Source: Asanoa sp. WMMD1127
GTDB lineage: Bacteria > Actinomycetota > Actinomycetes > Mycobacteriales > Micromonosporaceae
Direction: 5' to 3'
Assembly: GCF_029626225.1 (NCBI RefSeq)
Contig: NZ_JARUBP010000001.1
Location: 3,286,001 to 3,350,000, forward strand
DNA length: 64,000 nt
Shown: piece after piece, positions 1 through 8,716 of the stretch
Numbering within the stretch: position 1 is the stretch's first letter
Layout: every line of letters begins with the position of its first letter
The notes under the pieces: model-generated
The model's input: only the letters and a program-made list of their open reading frames with translations
Database searches by the model: none
Told to the model about the DNA's origin: nothing
Position numbers and translations under genes: made by a program

Positions 1-314
1 GCCTGATCAGCTCGACGCTGCTGACGCTGGTGCTCGTGCCGACGCTCTACACGATGGTCGAGGGCACCAAGGAGCGCCGTCGGCTGCGCAAGGCGGGAGC
101 GGCCGCGAGCCCGGACCCGGCGACCAACGGGCACGCGCCGAAGACCTTCGACGACGTGGCGCCCAACCAGGTCGCCACGCCGGCCGGGTCGCCGCTGCAG
201 CGCACCTCCGACGCGGAGCCCAGCCGGCCGTCGCCGGCGCTGTTCGAGGGCACCGACCAGTTCGAGGTGCTGCGCCTGCCGCGTAACCGGCCCCGGCCGC
301 CGAGCGAGGACTGA
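1..314 (+). CDS. RND efflux transporter permease, C-terminal fragment
   Basis: The reading frame is open from base 3 to a TGA at 312-314, so the gene begins upstream of the window. The first visible residues read LISSTLLTLVLVPTLYTMVE. This is the end of the last transmembrane helix typical of AcrB/HAE1-type RND permeases, which usually finish with a T-x-x-V-x-P-x-L-Y-x-x-x-E/D pattern. About 80 hydrophilic, Pro- and Arg-rich residues follow and would form a cytoplasmic tail. The family exports drugs or lipids using proton-motive force. Substrate cannot be judged from this fragment. The MFS transporter starts 32 bases downstream. Confidence 0.7.
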   Translation, partial: LISSTLLTLVLVPTLYTMVEGTKERRRLRKAGAAASPDPATNGHAPKTFDDVAPNQVATPAGSPLQRTSDAEPSRPSPALFEGTDQFEVLRLPRNRPRPPSED

Positions 315-346
315 GCCGTTCGTAGGTGCGGGGGTAACTTCCTTGA

Positions 347-1573
347 GTGCCCCCGCTCCTTTCCCTTCTGGCCCGCCAGCCCGACTTCCGTCGGCTGTTC
401 GTCGCCGAGCTCGTGGTCTTCGGCTCCGACTGGTTCGTCATGGTGCCGTTGCTGGTGCTGCTGCCGGAGCTGACCGGCAGCGGCACCTGGGGCGCGTTCG
501 TGCTGGCCGCCGACACCGGCGTGACCGCCCTGGTGCTGCCGTACGCCGGGACCATCGCCGACCGGCTCGACCGCCGCAAGGTGATGATCGGGTCCAACCT
601 GGCCTGCCTCGGCGTGCTGCTGCTCCTGCTGTTCGTGCGCACCCCCGGCACCGCCTGGTTGGCCATCGCGGTGGTCGGCGGGATGGCGGTGGCCAAGGGC
701 TTCTACTCGCCGGCTGCTTCCGCGGCACTGCCCAATGTGGTCCCCGCCGACCAGTTGGGCCTCGCGACCACGCTGGGTGGTTCGGCCTGGGGCACGATGG
801 CAGTGCTCGGCGCGTCGCTGGGCGGCATCCTGTCCGCGGTGCTCAGCCCGTACGCCTGCTTCTGGATCGCCGCCGCCGCGCTGGCCGGCGCGGCGCTGCT
901 GGCCGGGCGGATCCGCGGGCCGCTGCAGGCGCCGCGGGACGCGGGGGAGCCGGTGACCCGCGCGTTCACGGCGATCGGCGAGGCGCTGCGCTACATCGCC
1001 GGGCGACCGACCGTGCGGGCCCTGGTCACGGTGAAGTCGGCGGTCGGCCTGGGCAACGGGGTGCTGACCGTCTTCCCGCTGCTGGCCGCGGTCTACGGCG
1101 CCGGGCCGATCGGGGCGGGGCTGCTGTTCGCGCTGCGCGGGCTCGGCGCGCTGGTCGGCCCGTTCGCGCTGCGGCCGGTGCTGACCCGGCGCGCGCTGTT
1201 GCTGCCGGGGCTGGCGTTGTCGATGTCGACCTACGGGCTCGCGTACCTCGGTGTCGCCGTTCTGACCTGGTTCCCGCTCGTGCTCCTGCTGGTCTTCCTG
1301 GCCCACTTCGCGGCCGGCAGCAACTGGACGATGTCCAACTACGCGCTGCAGACCGAGGTGCCGGACCGGCTGCGCGGCCGGGTCTTCGCCACCGACCTGA
1401 TGCTGGCGACGCTGGCGATCTCGATCAGCCAACTCGGCGTGGCCGCCGTCGTGGACACCCTCGACGAGCGGGTCATCCTGGCCGGCTGCGGCGCGGTCAC
1501 CCTGCTGTACGCGGTCGGCTGGTGGCTGGCGACCCGGCGGCTGTCGCTGACGAGCGCTCCTGCGGTATCGTAG
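347..1573 (+). CDS. MFS transporter
   Basis: This 408-residue protein is strongly hydrophobic with about 12 predicted membrane helices. A basic inter-helix loop (DRLDRRKVM, about residues 70-78) matches the major facilitator motif between helices 2 and 3. Length and layout suit the DHA3/EntS-like drug or siderophore exporters, but no residue pattern fixes the substrate. The GTG start at 347 is chosen because it precedes the first hydrophobic segment. No strong ribosome binding site is seen. The stop codon at 1571-1573 lies inside the operator-like dyad that precedes the SPFH gene. Confidence 0.8.
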   Translation: MPPLLSLLARQPDFRRLFVAELVVFGSDWFVMVPLLVLLPELTGSGTWGAFVLAADTGVTALVLPYAGTIADRLDRRKVMIGSNLACLGVLLLLLFVRTPGTAWLAIAVVGGMAVAKGFYSPAASAALPNVVPADQLGLATTLGGSAWGTMAVLGASLGGILSAVLSPYACFWIAAAALAGAALLAGRIRGPLQAPRDAGEPVTRAFTAIGEALRYIAGRPTVRALVTVKSAVGLGNGVLTVFPLLAAVYGAGPIGAGLLFALRGLGALVGPFALRPVLTRRALLLPGLALSMSTYGLAYLGVAVLTWFPLVLLLVFLAHFAAGSNWTMSNYALQTEVPDRLRGRVFATDLMLATLAISISQLGVAAVVDTLDERVILAGCGAVTLLYAVGWWLATRRLSLTSAPAVS

Positions 1574-1602
1574 TGATATCACTCTGATACTGGGAGGGTA
1601 TC
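1565..1602. promoter_or_regulatory. Helically phased GATAC/GATATC operator array upstream of the SPFH-RHH pair
   Basis: A 12-bp perfect palindrome, AGTGATATCACT, occupies 1572-1583. It is flanked symmetrically by GTATC (1565-1569) and GATAC (1586-1590), and a further GTATC follows at 1598-1602. Centres fall at about 1567, 1577.5, 1588 and 1600, roughly one helical turn apart. The ATG of the SPFH gene is at 1604, so a bound protein would cover its ribosome binding site (GGGAGGG). Ribbon-helix-helix proteins typically bind such short repeated half-sites cooperatively, and one is encoded two genes downstream (2455). That this protein binds here is inference. Confidence 0.55.
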
Positions 1603-1603
1603 G

Positions 1604-2452
1604 ATGGAGAAGCGCGCCTTCCGGCTACCCGGTTTCGCCGCCCTGCTCTTGCTCCTCGTGCTGGCCGCCGTCGCGGTGGTCGTCATCGTCGTGGCGCCCG
1701 GGCCGGCCACCATCACCGTGACCAGCGTCCTCGGCTTCGTCGTGCTCGTCGGCGCGACCGGGTTCATCGTGGTCAACCCCAACGACGCCCAGGTCGTGCA
1801 GTTCTTCGGGCGCTACGTCGGCTCGATCCGCGACGCCGGCTTCCACTGGACCTGGCCGCTGACCGACCGGCGCCGGATCACCCTGCGCGTGCGTAACTTC
1901 GAGACCCAGAAGCTCAAGGTCTCGGACGCCGACGGCAACCCGGTGGAGATCGGCGCCGTGGTGGTGTGGCGGGTGGTCGACTCGGCCAATGCGGCGTTCG
2001 GCGTCGACGACTACGTGCGCTACGTGGCGGTGCAGGCCGAAGCCGCGGTACGGCACATGGCCACCACCTATCCCTACGAGGCGCACGAGCCCGGTGCGAC
2101 CAGCCTGCGCGACTCCACCGTGGTCAGCGAGCAGCTCACCGCCGAGCTCGCGGAGCGGTTCGCGCTGGCCGGTGTCGAGGTGCTCGAGTCGCGGGTGACG
2201 CACCTGGCCTACGCGCCGGAGATCGCGCAGGCCATGCTGGCCCGGCAGCAAGCCTCCGCCATCGTGAGCGCCCGTTACAAGATCGTCGAAGGTGCGGTCG
2301 GGATGGTCTCCACCGCGCTGGAGCGGCTCAGCGAGGAGCACGTGGTCGAGCTCGACGAGGAGCGCAAGGCGCAGATGGTGGCCAACCTGTTGGTGGTGCT
2401 CTGCGGCGACCGGGCCGTGTCGCCGGTGGTCAACGCGGGCACGCTCTACTGA
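1604..2452 (+). CDS. SPFH/band-7 (stomatin/prohibitin-like) membrane protein
   Basis: The 282-residue protein starts with two hydrophobic segments (about residues 10-28 and 36-55). The typical SPFH entry motif follows, [20 protein letters not shown], then a beta-rich SPFH domain and a C-terminal helix with [18 protein letters not shown]-like sequence. SPFH proteins form large membrane-associated oligomers that organise membrane microdomains. The exact job of this actinobacterial subgroup is not known. The start has a good GGGAGGG ribosome site. The RHH protein begins two bases after the stop, so the pair is almost certainly one transcript. Confidence 0.85.
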   Translation: MEKRAFRLPGFAALLLLLVLAAVAVVVIVVAPGPATITVTSVLGFVVLVGATGFIVVNPNDAQVVQFFGRYVGSIRDAGFHWTWPLTDRRRITLRVRNFETQKLKVSDADGNPVEIGAVVVWRVVDSANAAFGVDDYVRYVAVQAEAAVRHMATTYPYEAHEPGATSLRDSTVVSEQLTAELAERFALAGVEVLESRVTHLAYAPEIAQAMLARQQASAIVSARYKIVEGAVGMVSTALERLSEEHVVELDEERKAQMVANLLVVLCGDRAVSPVVNAGTLY

Positions 2453-2454
2453 GC

Positions 2455-2649
2455 ATGGCCGAGCGCAAGAAGCTGCTGCTGCGCCTCGATCCCGCGGTCT
2501 ACGACGCGCTGGCCCGTTGGGCGGCCGACGACCTGCGCAGCGTCAACGCCCAGATCGAGTACGCGCTGCGGCAGGCGCTGCGTGCGGCCGGCCGGCCGGT
2601 CCGGTCGCCGGCGGAGGCGGAGCCGGAGTTCCGCCCGCCAGATTCCTGA
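2455..2649 (+). CDS. Small ribbon-helix-helix (Arc/HicB-like) DNA-binding protein
   Basis: This 64-residue protein begins MAERKKLLLRLDPAVYDALARWAADDLRSVNAQIEYALRQAL. The short beta strand with alternating K/L/R followed by two helices is the ribbon-helix-helix fold of Arc, CopG and HicB-type regulators. The tail (about residues 47-64) is Pro- and Glu-rich and probably disordered. It starts two bases after the SPFH stop. No toxin gene is adjacent, so it is more likely a dedicated repressor of the SPFH operon than a toxin-antitoxin member. The repeated half-sites at 1565-1602 are its most plausible target. Confidence 0.8.
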   Translation: MAERKKLLLRLDPAVYDALARWAADDLRSVNAQIEYALRQALRAAGRPVRSPAEAEPEFRPPDS

Positions 2650-2678
2650 CGCGCCGCTTTTCTGTCGGGGGTGGGTTC

Positions 2679-2684
2679 TAAAGT
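2679..2684 (+). promoter_or_regulatory. Probable -10 element for leaderless thrB mRNA
   Basis: TAAAGT fits the actinobacterial TANNNT -10 consensus. It lies seven bases before the ATG at 2692, so transcription would start at or next to the A of the start codon. No convincing -35 box is visible. This placement favours 2692 over the upstream in-frame GTG codons. Confidence 0.4.
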
Positions 2685-2691
2685 GCGGGGC

Positions 2692-3642
2692 ATGGGAGTG
2701 ACCTTCGTCGAGGGCGCTGTGCGCGTGCGGGTGCCGGCGACCAGTGCCAACCTCGGTCCTGGTTTCGACTCGCTCGGGCTGGCCCTCGGCCTGCACGACG
2801 ACGTCGCCGCCTGGGTCACCGACCGCGGCTGGCACGTCGACGTGACCGGCGAGGGCGCCGGCGAGCTACCGACCGGCGCCGACCACCTGGTCGCGCGGGC
2901 GATGGCGGCGACGTTCGAGCGGCTCGGCGGCCAGCCGCCCGGCGTCGCGATCGAGTGCGTCAACCGCATCCCGCAGGCCCGGGGGCTCGGCTCGTCGTCG
3001 GCGGCGATCGTCGCCGGCGTCCAGCTCGCCCGGGCGCTGGTCCGCGACGGCACCACGCTGCTCGACGACGCGGCCGCGCTGGCGCTGGCGGCCGAGCTCG
3101 AGGGCCATCCCGACAACGTCGCGCCGTGCCTGCTGGGCGGCTTCGTCATCGCCTGGTCCGACGAGGTCACCGGCGGTTTCCGCGCGGAGCGGCTGACTCC
3201 GGCCGAGTCGATCCGGCCGACGGTCTTCATCCCCGACGACCGCGGCCTGACCGCCGAGGCCCGGGCGGCGCTGCCGGCGACGGTGCCGCACCGCGACGCC
3301 GCCTACACCGCCGGCCGCGCGGCGCTGCTGGTGCACGCCCTGACCAGCGCGCCGGAGCTGCTGTTCCCGGCCACCGCCGACAAGCTCCACCAGGGCTACC
3401 GGGCGCCCGGCATGCCCGCGACCGCGGCGCTCGTCGATGAGCTGCGTGGTCGCGGCGTGGCGGCGGTGGTCAGTGGGGCAGGACCCACCGTGCTGGCGCT
3501 GACCAGCCCACCTCGTGACCTGGAAATGGGAATACCGTGGCGTGCGGTCGAGTTGGCCATAGACGTAGCCGGCGCCAGGATTGGTTCAGGTAGACTCGGA
3601 CACGCCGAGCGGGCCCCTGTTGCCGCAGGTCGGAAGAGTTGA
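2692..3642 (+). CDS. thrB: Homoserine kinase
   Basis: The enzyme phosphorylates L-homoserine with ATP to O-phosphohomoserine, the penultimate step of threonine synthesis. The 316-residue product shows GHMP-kinase hallmarks. There is an N-terminal PATSANLGPGFDSLG motif (about residues 15-29), the ATP-binding PQARGLGSSSAA loop (94-105), and a late GAGPT-like motif (SGAGPTVLAL). Length is normal for the family. In many actinomycetes thrB follows hom and thrC directly. Here the upstream neighbours are the SPFH-RHH pair, so hom and thrC must lie elsewhere. The rho gene follows on the same strand after about 240 bases. Confidence 0.93.
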   Translation: MGVTFVEGAVRVRVPATSANLGPGFDSLGLALGLHDDVAAWVTDRGWHVDVTGEGAGELPTGADHLVARAMAATFERLGGQPPGVAIECVNRIPQARGLGSSSAAIVAGVQLARALVRDGTTLLDDAAALALAAELEGHPDNVAPCLLGGFVIAWSDEVTGGFRAERLTPAESIRPTVFIPDDRGLTAEARAALPATVPHRDAAYTAGRAALLVHALTSAPELLFPATADKLHQGYRAPGMPATAALVDELRGRGVAAVVSGAGPTVLALTSPPRDLEMGIPWRAVELAIDVAGARIGSGRLGHAERAPVAAGRKS

Positions 3643-3881
3643 TTACGCTCTAGACCTAGCACAGCCGCGAAGCATGCGATCTGCGGGGCGGCGCATCCCC
3701 GAAGCTATCGACGGCACGTCCGTCAATTTCTTGCCTCGGCTTACGCCGCACCACATGAGCCCGCGATGAGTTGGCGTGCGAAACCCCGTGACGCGTCAAG
3801 CGAGGCGGGTGCACCGAGGCCGCCCGGCCACCTGATCTACCCAAACCCGGGCAGCCCCGGCCTATCGAGGGAAGGAATCCA
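3643..3881 (+). promoter_or_regulatory. rho 5' leader region
   Basis: A 239-base non-coding gap separates thrB from rho and probably holds the rho promoter and a long 5' untranslated leader. Long leaders are common for rho, where they allow autoregulation by premature termination. A ribosome binding site (GAGGGAAGGAA) lies just before the TTG start. I see no clear hairpin-plus-U-tract terminator or consensus promoter inside it. Confidence 0.35.
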
Positions 3882-5933
3882 TTGAGCGACACCACCGGCG
3901 TGACGTCGGATGTCACCAACGTCGCTGACGACGCCACGACCACCGGCACCCGACGCCGGCGCGGCAGCGGTCTGTCCGCGATGCTCCTGCCGGAGCTGCA
4001 GAGCCTGGCCGCGTCCCTCGGCATCTCCGGCACCGCCCGGATGCGCAAGGGCGAGCTGATCACCGCTATCTCCGAGCGTCAGAACGGCGCCCCGGCCGGC
4101 GGCACGCCGCGTCCGCGGTCCGAGTCGCAGGCCTCGGCGTCCGAGAGCGCTCCGGCCCAGGCCGACACGGCGCCCGCGGGGGGCGGCGCAACGGCTCCGG
4201 CGGGTGTGGCCGCCGCGACCGCGGGGGCTCCGTCCGCCGTGGCGACCATCGAGGCGCCCGCGACCGTCGCCGCCGAGGGCGGCCAGCGGTCCCGGCGCAC
4301 CCGCACGTCGGCGTCCGCCTCGGCCACCGTCGAGCCCAAGGTCGACGAGCGCGAGGAGGAGCGGTCCGACCGTGACTCCCGGGGCGACCGTGACTCGCGG
4401 GGCGACCGTGACTCCCGGGACGGCGGCCGTGACCGTGGCGACCGCGGCGACCGGGGCGACCGTCAGGAGCGTGGCGAGCGCACCGACGAGCGGTCCTCGG
4501 GCCGCAACGAGCGGGGCGACCGCGGCGAGCGCGGCGACCGTGGTGACCGCAACGAGCGCGGCCAGCGCGACGGCCGCCGGGGCGACGGCCACGGTGACGG
4601 CCGCCGCGACGGCCAGGCCGACAGCCAGCGCGACGGTCGCGACAACCGCGATCTCGATGGTGACGACGACGGCGAGGGCGGCGGTCGGCGCAGCCGGCGC
4701 AGCCGCTTCCGTGACCGCCGGCGTGGCCGGGGCGACCGGGCCGAGGGCGGCGGCGAGGGCCGTGAGGGCCGCGAGAGCCGTGACCCGCAGGTCAACGACG
4801 ACGACGTGCTCGTGCCCGTCGCCGGCATCGTCGACGTGCTCGACAACTACGCGTTCGTCCGCACCACGGGCTACCTCTCCGGCCCCAACGACGTCTACGT
4901 CTCCATGTCCCAGGTCAAGAAATACGGCCTGCGGCGCGGCGACGCCGTCACCGGCGCGGTGCGCCAGGCCCGCGAGGGCGAGCAGCGGCGCGACAAGTAC
5001 AACCCGCTGGTCCGGCTCGACACGGTCAACGGCATGGACCCGGAGGAGGCCAAGCGCCGCCCCGAGTTCTACAAGCTGACCCCGCTCTACCCGCAGGAGC
5101 GCCTGCGGCTGGAGACCGAGCCGCACATCCTGACGACCCGCGTGATCGACCTGATCATGCCGATCGGCAAGGGGCAGCGGGCGCTGATCGTGTCGCCTCC
5201 GAAGGCCGGCAAGACGATGATCCAGCAGGCGGTCGCCAACGCGATCACCCGCAACCACCCCGAGGTGCACCTCATGGTCGTGCTCATCGACGAGCGCCCC
5301 GAAGAGGTCACCGACATGCAGCGCTCGGTCAAGGGCGAGGTCATCTCGTCCACGTTCGACCGGCCGCCGCAGGACCACACCACGGTCGCCGAGCTCGCCA
5401 TCGAGCGGGCCAAGCGGCTGGTGGAGCTCGGTCACGACGTGGTCGTGCTGCTCGACTCGATCACCCGCCTCGGCCGCGCCTACAACCTGGCGGCCCCGGC
5501 GAGCGGCCGGATCCTCTCCGGCGGCATCGACTCGACGGCGCTCTACCCGCCGAAGCGCTTCCTCGGCGCGGCCCGCAACATCGAAAACGGCGGGTCGCTG
5601 ACCATCATCGCCAACGCGCTGGTGGAGACCGGTTCCATGATGGACACGGTCATCTTCGAGGAGTTCAAGGGCACGGGCAACGCCGAGCTCAAGCTGGACC
5701 GGAAGATCGCCGACAAGCGGGTGTTCCCCGCGATCGACATCCACCCGTCCAGCACGCGTAAGGAAGAGATCCTGCTCGCGCCGGAAGAGCTGGCGATCAC
5801 GCACAAGCTCCGCAAGGTGCTGCACTCGCTCGAGTCCCAGGCAGCGCTCGACCTGCTGCTCGACCGACTCAAGCAGACCCGCACCAACATCGAGTTCCTA
5901 CGCACGATCGCCAAGTCGACCCCGGGAGAGTGA
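3882..5933 (+). CDS. rho: Transcription termination factor Rho, with long Arg/Asp/Gly-rich insert
   Basis: Rho is the hexameric RNA-dependent ATPase helicase that terminates transcription. The 683-residue product starts at TTG 3882 behind a good ribosome site. A Rho_N/SAP-like helical domain (about residues 25-68) comes first. A long low-complexity insert full of RGDR, RGER and DGR repeats follows (about 155-300). The primary RNA-binding OB fold starts near 303 (DVLVPVAGIVDVLDNYAFVRT). The ATPase has a P-loop SPPKAGKT near 438-445, VVLLDSITR Walker B and the R-loop region. Such basic/acidic inserts are characteristic of high-GC actinobacterial Rho and enlarge RNA contact. Escherichia coli Rho, at about 420 residues, lacks it. 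Confidence 0.97.
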   Translation: MSDTTGVTSDVTNVADDATTTGTRRRRGSGLSAMLLPELQSLAASLGISGTARMRKGELITAISERQNGAPAGGTPRPRSESQASASESAPAQADTAPAGGGATAPAGVAAATAGAPSAVATIEAPATVAAEGGQRSRRTRTSASASATVEPKVDEREEERSDRDSRGDRDSRGDRDSRDGGRDRGDRGDRGDRQERGERTDERSSGRNERGDRGERGDRGDRNERGQRDGRRGDGHGDGRRDGQADSQRDGRDNRDLDGDDDGEGGGRRSRRSRFRDRRRGRGDRAEGGGEGREGRESRDPQVNDDDVLVPVAGIVDVLDNYAFVRTTGYLSGPNDVYVSMSQVKKYGLRRGDAVTGAVRQAREGEQRRDKYNPLVRLDTVNGMDPEEAKRRPEFYKLTPLYPQERLRLETEPHILTTRVIDLIMPIGKGQRALIVSPPKAGKTMIQQAVANAITRNHPEVHLMVVLIDERPEEVTDMQRSVKGEVISSTFDRPPQDHTTVAELAIERAKRLVELGHDVVVLLDSITRLGRAYNLAAPASGRILSGGIDSTALYPPKRFLGAARNIENGGSLTIIANALVETGSMMDTVIFEEFKGTGNAELKLDRKIADKRVFPAIDIHPSSTRKEEILLAPEELAITHKLRKVLHSLESQAALDLLLDRLKQTRTNIEFLRTIAKSTPGE

Positions 5934-5960
5934 CCCCGGTCGCGACCGCGACGCTCGAGA

Positions 5961-5994
5961 ACGGCCCTACCTTCGCAGGTAGGGCCGTTTTCAT
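5961..5994 (+). terminator. Rho-independent terminator downstream of rho
   Basis: A perfect 12-bp stem (ACGGCCCTACCT at 5961-5972 pairing with 5977-5988) encloses the tetraloop TCGC, and TTTTCATGTTTT follows. This is the clearest intrinsic terminator in the window. It isolates rho from the nitric oxide synthase gene downstream. Confidence 0.85.
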
Positions 5995-6174
5995 GTTTTC
6001 CCAGCCCAGGACTTGTCGCGCGCGCGGGCCACTCGATCGCACAAGCTGTCCGATCAAAGCATGACCCCAGGTGAAACTCTCCTCACACTGCGCTCCGAGG
6101 GCTGCCCCCCGACTGCGGCGGCATCACTGTGCGCGCGTGCGTCTGTTGACGACGTCATCAATCTGGGAGGCGCG

Positions 6175-7491
6175 ATGACGACACCGGGTTACCGCGACAT
6201 GCCCTCCGAGGGCTGGGATCCGGACGCTCCGGTGGACTTCGCCGAGGCCGAGGACTTCCTGCGGATGTGCTACGCCGACAACCGCAAGCTGGGGTCGGTC
6301 GAGCCGCGGCTGGCGGTGGTGCGGGCACAGATCGCCGCCACGGGCACCTACGTCCACACGCCGGACGAGCTCGCCTACGGCGCCCGGGTCGCGTGGCGCA
6401 ACTCGAGCCGCTGCATCGGCCGCCTCTACTGGCGGAGCCTGGTGGTGCTCGACCGGCGCCGTGCGCGTACGCCCGAGGAGATCTTCGCCCTGGTCGTGCG
6501 CCACCTGTGCATGGCCGGCGGCACCGCGGCGGCCAACCGCGAGCCCGGCGCCATCCGCCCGGTGATCTCGATCTTCCCGCAGGCCCAGCCCGGCCGCCCG
6601 TACGCCCGGATCTGGAACGAGCAGCTCATCCGCTACGCCGGCTACCGCGACGTCAACGGCGGCGTCACCGGCGACCCACGCGCGGTCACCTTCACGGAGT
6701 CGATGCGCGACCTGGGCTGGCGCGGCAAGGGCGACGCCTTCGACGTGCTCCCGGTCGCGATCGAGACGCCCGCGCACGGGGTGCGCCTGTTCGACCTGCC
6801 GGAGCGGGCGGTGCTGGAGGTGCCGCTCGCGCATCCCGAGTTCGGCTGGTTCGCGGAGCTCGGCCTGCGCTGGCACGCGGTCCCGGCGATTTCCAATATG
6901 CGCCTGACCATCGGCGGCGTGCACTACCCGCTGGCGCCGTTCAACGGCTGGTACATGGGCACCGAGATCGGCGCCCGCAACCTCGCGGACCCGGACCGCT
7001 ACAACATGGTGCCGGTGGTGGCGCGGTTGATGGGCCTGGACACCTCGAAGCCCAACACGCTGTGGCGGGACCGGGCCCTGGTCGAGCTCAACCGGGCGGT
7101 CCTGTGGTCCTTCGAGCGTGCGGGCGTCAAGATCACGGACCACCACACGGAGTCGGACCGCTTCCTGGCACACATCCGCAACGAGGCCAAGGCGGGCCGC
7201 GAGGTGCCGGCCGACTGGACGTGGATCGTGCCGCCGATGTCCGGCGGGGCGACCGGCGTGTTCCACCGCTACTACCACGAGGCCGACCAGCGGCCGAACT
7301 TCTACCTGGACGCTGACGCCCGGGCTTTGGCTCTGCATGGGCATCGGGCGCATGCGCAGCGGGCGCCGGTCTCGCCTGCCGTTGTGGCTGGGCCGCGGCC
7401 GAGCATTCCGACGCAGGCGGTGCCGCCGGCGGCGCCGTCTCGGGTGGTGCCGTCACCTACGCTGCGGCCGGCTTGTCCGGTGCGGCACTAG
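6175..7491 (+). CDS. nos: Bacterial nitric oxide synthase, oxygenase domain
   Basis: The enzyme oxidises L-arginine to citrulline and NO at a heme-thiolate centre, taking electrons from separate reductases. The 438-residue product carries the NOS signature WRNSSRCIGRLYW with the proximal heme ligand Cys80. It also carries the substrate-pocket motif GWYMGTEIGARNL with Glu264 for the arginine guanidinium, and the pterin-side WIVPPMSGG region. There is no reductase domain, as usual in bacteria. The last 55 or so residues are an extra Pro/Ala/Val-rich tail absent from the roughly 360-residue Bacillus enzymes. The ATG at 6175 has GGGAGG four bases before it; longer in-frame starts (6013, 6061) are less likely. 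Its stop abuts the repeat tract. Confidence 0.9.
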   Translation: MTTPGYRDMPSEGWDPDAPVDFAEAEDFLRMCYADNRKLGSVEPRLAVVRAQIAATGTYVHTPDELAYGARVAWRNSSRCIGRLYWRSLVVLDRRRARTPEEIFALVVRHLCMAGGTAAANREPGAIRPVISIFPQAQPGRPYARIWNEQLIRYAGYRDVNGGVTGDPRAVTFTESMRDLGWRGKGDAFDVLPVAIETPAHGVRLFDLPERAVLEVPLAHPEFGWFAELGLRWHAVPAISNMRLTIGGVHYPLAPFNGWYMGTEIGARNLADPDRYNMVPVVARLMGLDTSKPNTLWRDRALVELNRAVLWSFERAGVKITDHHTESDRFLAHIRNEAKAGREVPADWTWIVPPMSGGATGVFHRYYHEADQRPNFYLDADARALALHGHRAHAQRAPVSPAVVAGPRPSIPTQAVPPAAPSRVVPSPTLRPACPVRH

Positions 7492-7514
7492 TTCTCTTTG
7501 GTTGCGGTCCGTGT

Positions 7515-7663
7515 GGGGGTGGAGTTCCTCGTCGGGCTTCGCCTTAGGGCACCAGGATCTCCGGACGGGGACAAGGTCGTTCGTCCGGTTGGGCGCTCCA
7601 CCTTGTCCCCGTCCGGAGATCCTGGTTTCTGCCGGGCTGCGCCCGACGAGGAGCTCCACCCCC
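7515..7663. repeat. Nested large hairpin element, copy A
   Basis: An inner perfect inverted repeat of 27 bp (7551-7577 with 7600-7626) encloses a 22-base loop. An outer inverted repeat of 23 bp with one mismatch (7515-7537 with 7641-7663) surrounds it. A related copy in reverse orientation lies at 8836-8981. The transcript or a cruciform could fold into one very stable double-stem structure. It could act as a bidirectional terminator, or it could be a miniature mobile element. No transposase is present. Confidence 0.8.
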
Positions 7664-8219
7664 TGCCTCCGGGGGAGGGGTGGGGGCACGGGGTTTGTCT
7701 CGGGCCTGGGGTTGTCGCGCCTGTCGCGGTTATGACTTCGCACGATCTTTGCCGTGGCGCGGAGTGGCGGCGGCGCTGCCGGTGATCATGTGTGTTGGGT
7801 CGGGTCCGCGGTGGCGTGTCTGCATGATCGTGTGTGCGTGGTCTGGACGACACGCCGTGCAGCGCCCAGGCGGGCTGCACACGATCATGGCTAGGCGGCG
7901 CTGATTCCCGGCTGGGCTGCACTGGATCAAGCTGCCATCGCTGGATGGTCCAGGTCAGGCGCGCGGGTTCAGCGCAAATGGCTGAGCTGAACCAACAGAC
8001 TGCCGTGAGGCGCCTCCGTGCCGGTGCGGAGGTCGGCGATCACGGGCGTGTCCCGCTTCGCAGGTCACCGTCTGGCCGCTCGCGACCGCCCGTGTGGGTT
8101 CTGGTCTGGGGTTATCTCGGCGCCTGGCGTAAGCGTCGAAGGCGATGTCGGGCCGCTGTGCGCCCGCGTCGATCAACTGCGGGCCTGGTTTAGCGGCGCT
8201 GCCGGTCGTGGCGTGGCGC

Positions 8220-8716
8220 GCGGTAGTGAGTTGGTGGTGCGAGCCGGGTCGCGGTTCGTGCCGGTCGGGGTCGTCGGCGCGGTGGTGAGTTGGTGGGGCG
8301 GGCGGGGTCCGCGGTCGTGCAGGTCGGGGCGCGGCGCGGGGTGGTGAGCTGGCGGTGCGGGTCGAGGTCGGCGGCTTGGGTCGGTCGCTGCGCTGCCGGC
8401 CGCGTGGGTTGGCGCGCGGTGGTGAGCTGGCGGCGGGCCGAGGTCCGCGGCTTGGTCGGTCGCTGCGCTGCCGGCCGCGTGGCGTGGCGCGCGGTGGTGA
8501 GCTGGCGGCGGGCCGAGGTCCGCGGCTTGTGTCGGTCGTGGGCTGGCGCGCGGTGGTGAGCTGGCGGCGGGCCGAGGTCCGCGGCTTGTGTCGGTCGTGG
8601 GCTGGCGCGCGGTGGTGAGCTGGCGGCGGGCCGAGGTCCGCGGCTTGTGTCGGTCGTGGGCTGGCGCGCGGTGGTGAGCTGGCGGCGGGCCGAGGTCCGC
8701 GGCTTGTGTCGGTCGC
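8220..8716. repeat. GC-rich tandem repeat array (59-bp and related units)
   Basis: Three perfect 59-bp units occupy 8521-8579, 8580-8638 and 8639-8697, and a partial unit runs to 8716. More divergent units precede them. The core GGTGAGCTGG (or GGTGAGTTGG) recurs at about 8222, 8283, 8342, 8418, 8493, 8552, 8611 and 8670, with spacings of 59 to 76 bp. The units abut without unique spacers, so this is not a CRISPR array. The perfect identity of the last units suggests recent expansion. Confidence 0.8.

Noticed and set aside
2455-2649. Toxin-antitoxin module built on the RHH protein.
   Set aside because: No toxin-sized partner gene overlaps or adjoins. The preceding gene is an SPFH membrane protein and the next is thrB.
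6013-6174. Extended N-terminus for the NO synthase from upstream in-frame starts.
   Set aside because: The extra 54 residues are unlike NOS and lack a ribosome site, whereas ATG 6175 has GGGAGG just upstream and the following sequence matches the family.
8521-8716. Regular repeats that might be a CRISPR array.
   Set aside because: Units are 59 bp and directly abutting, with no unique spacers and no cas genes nearby. This is a simple tandem repeat.
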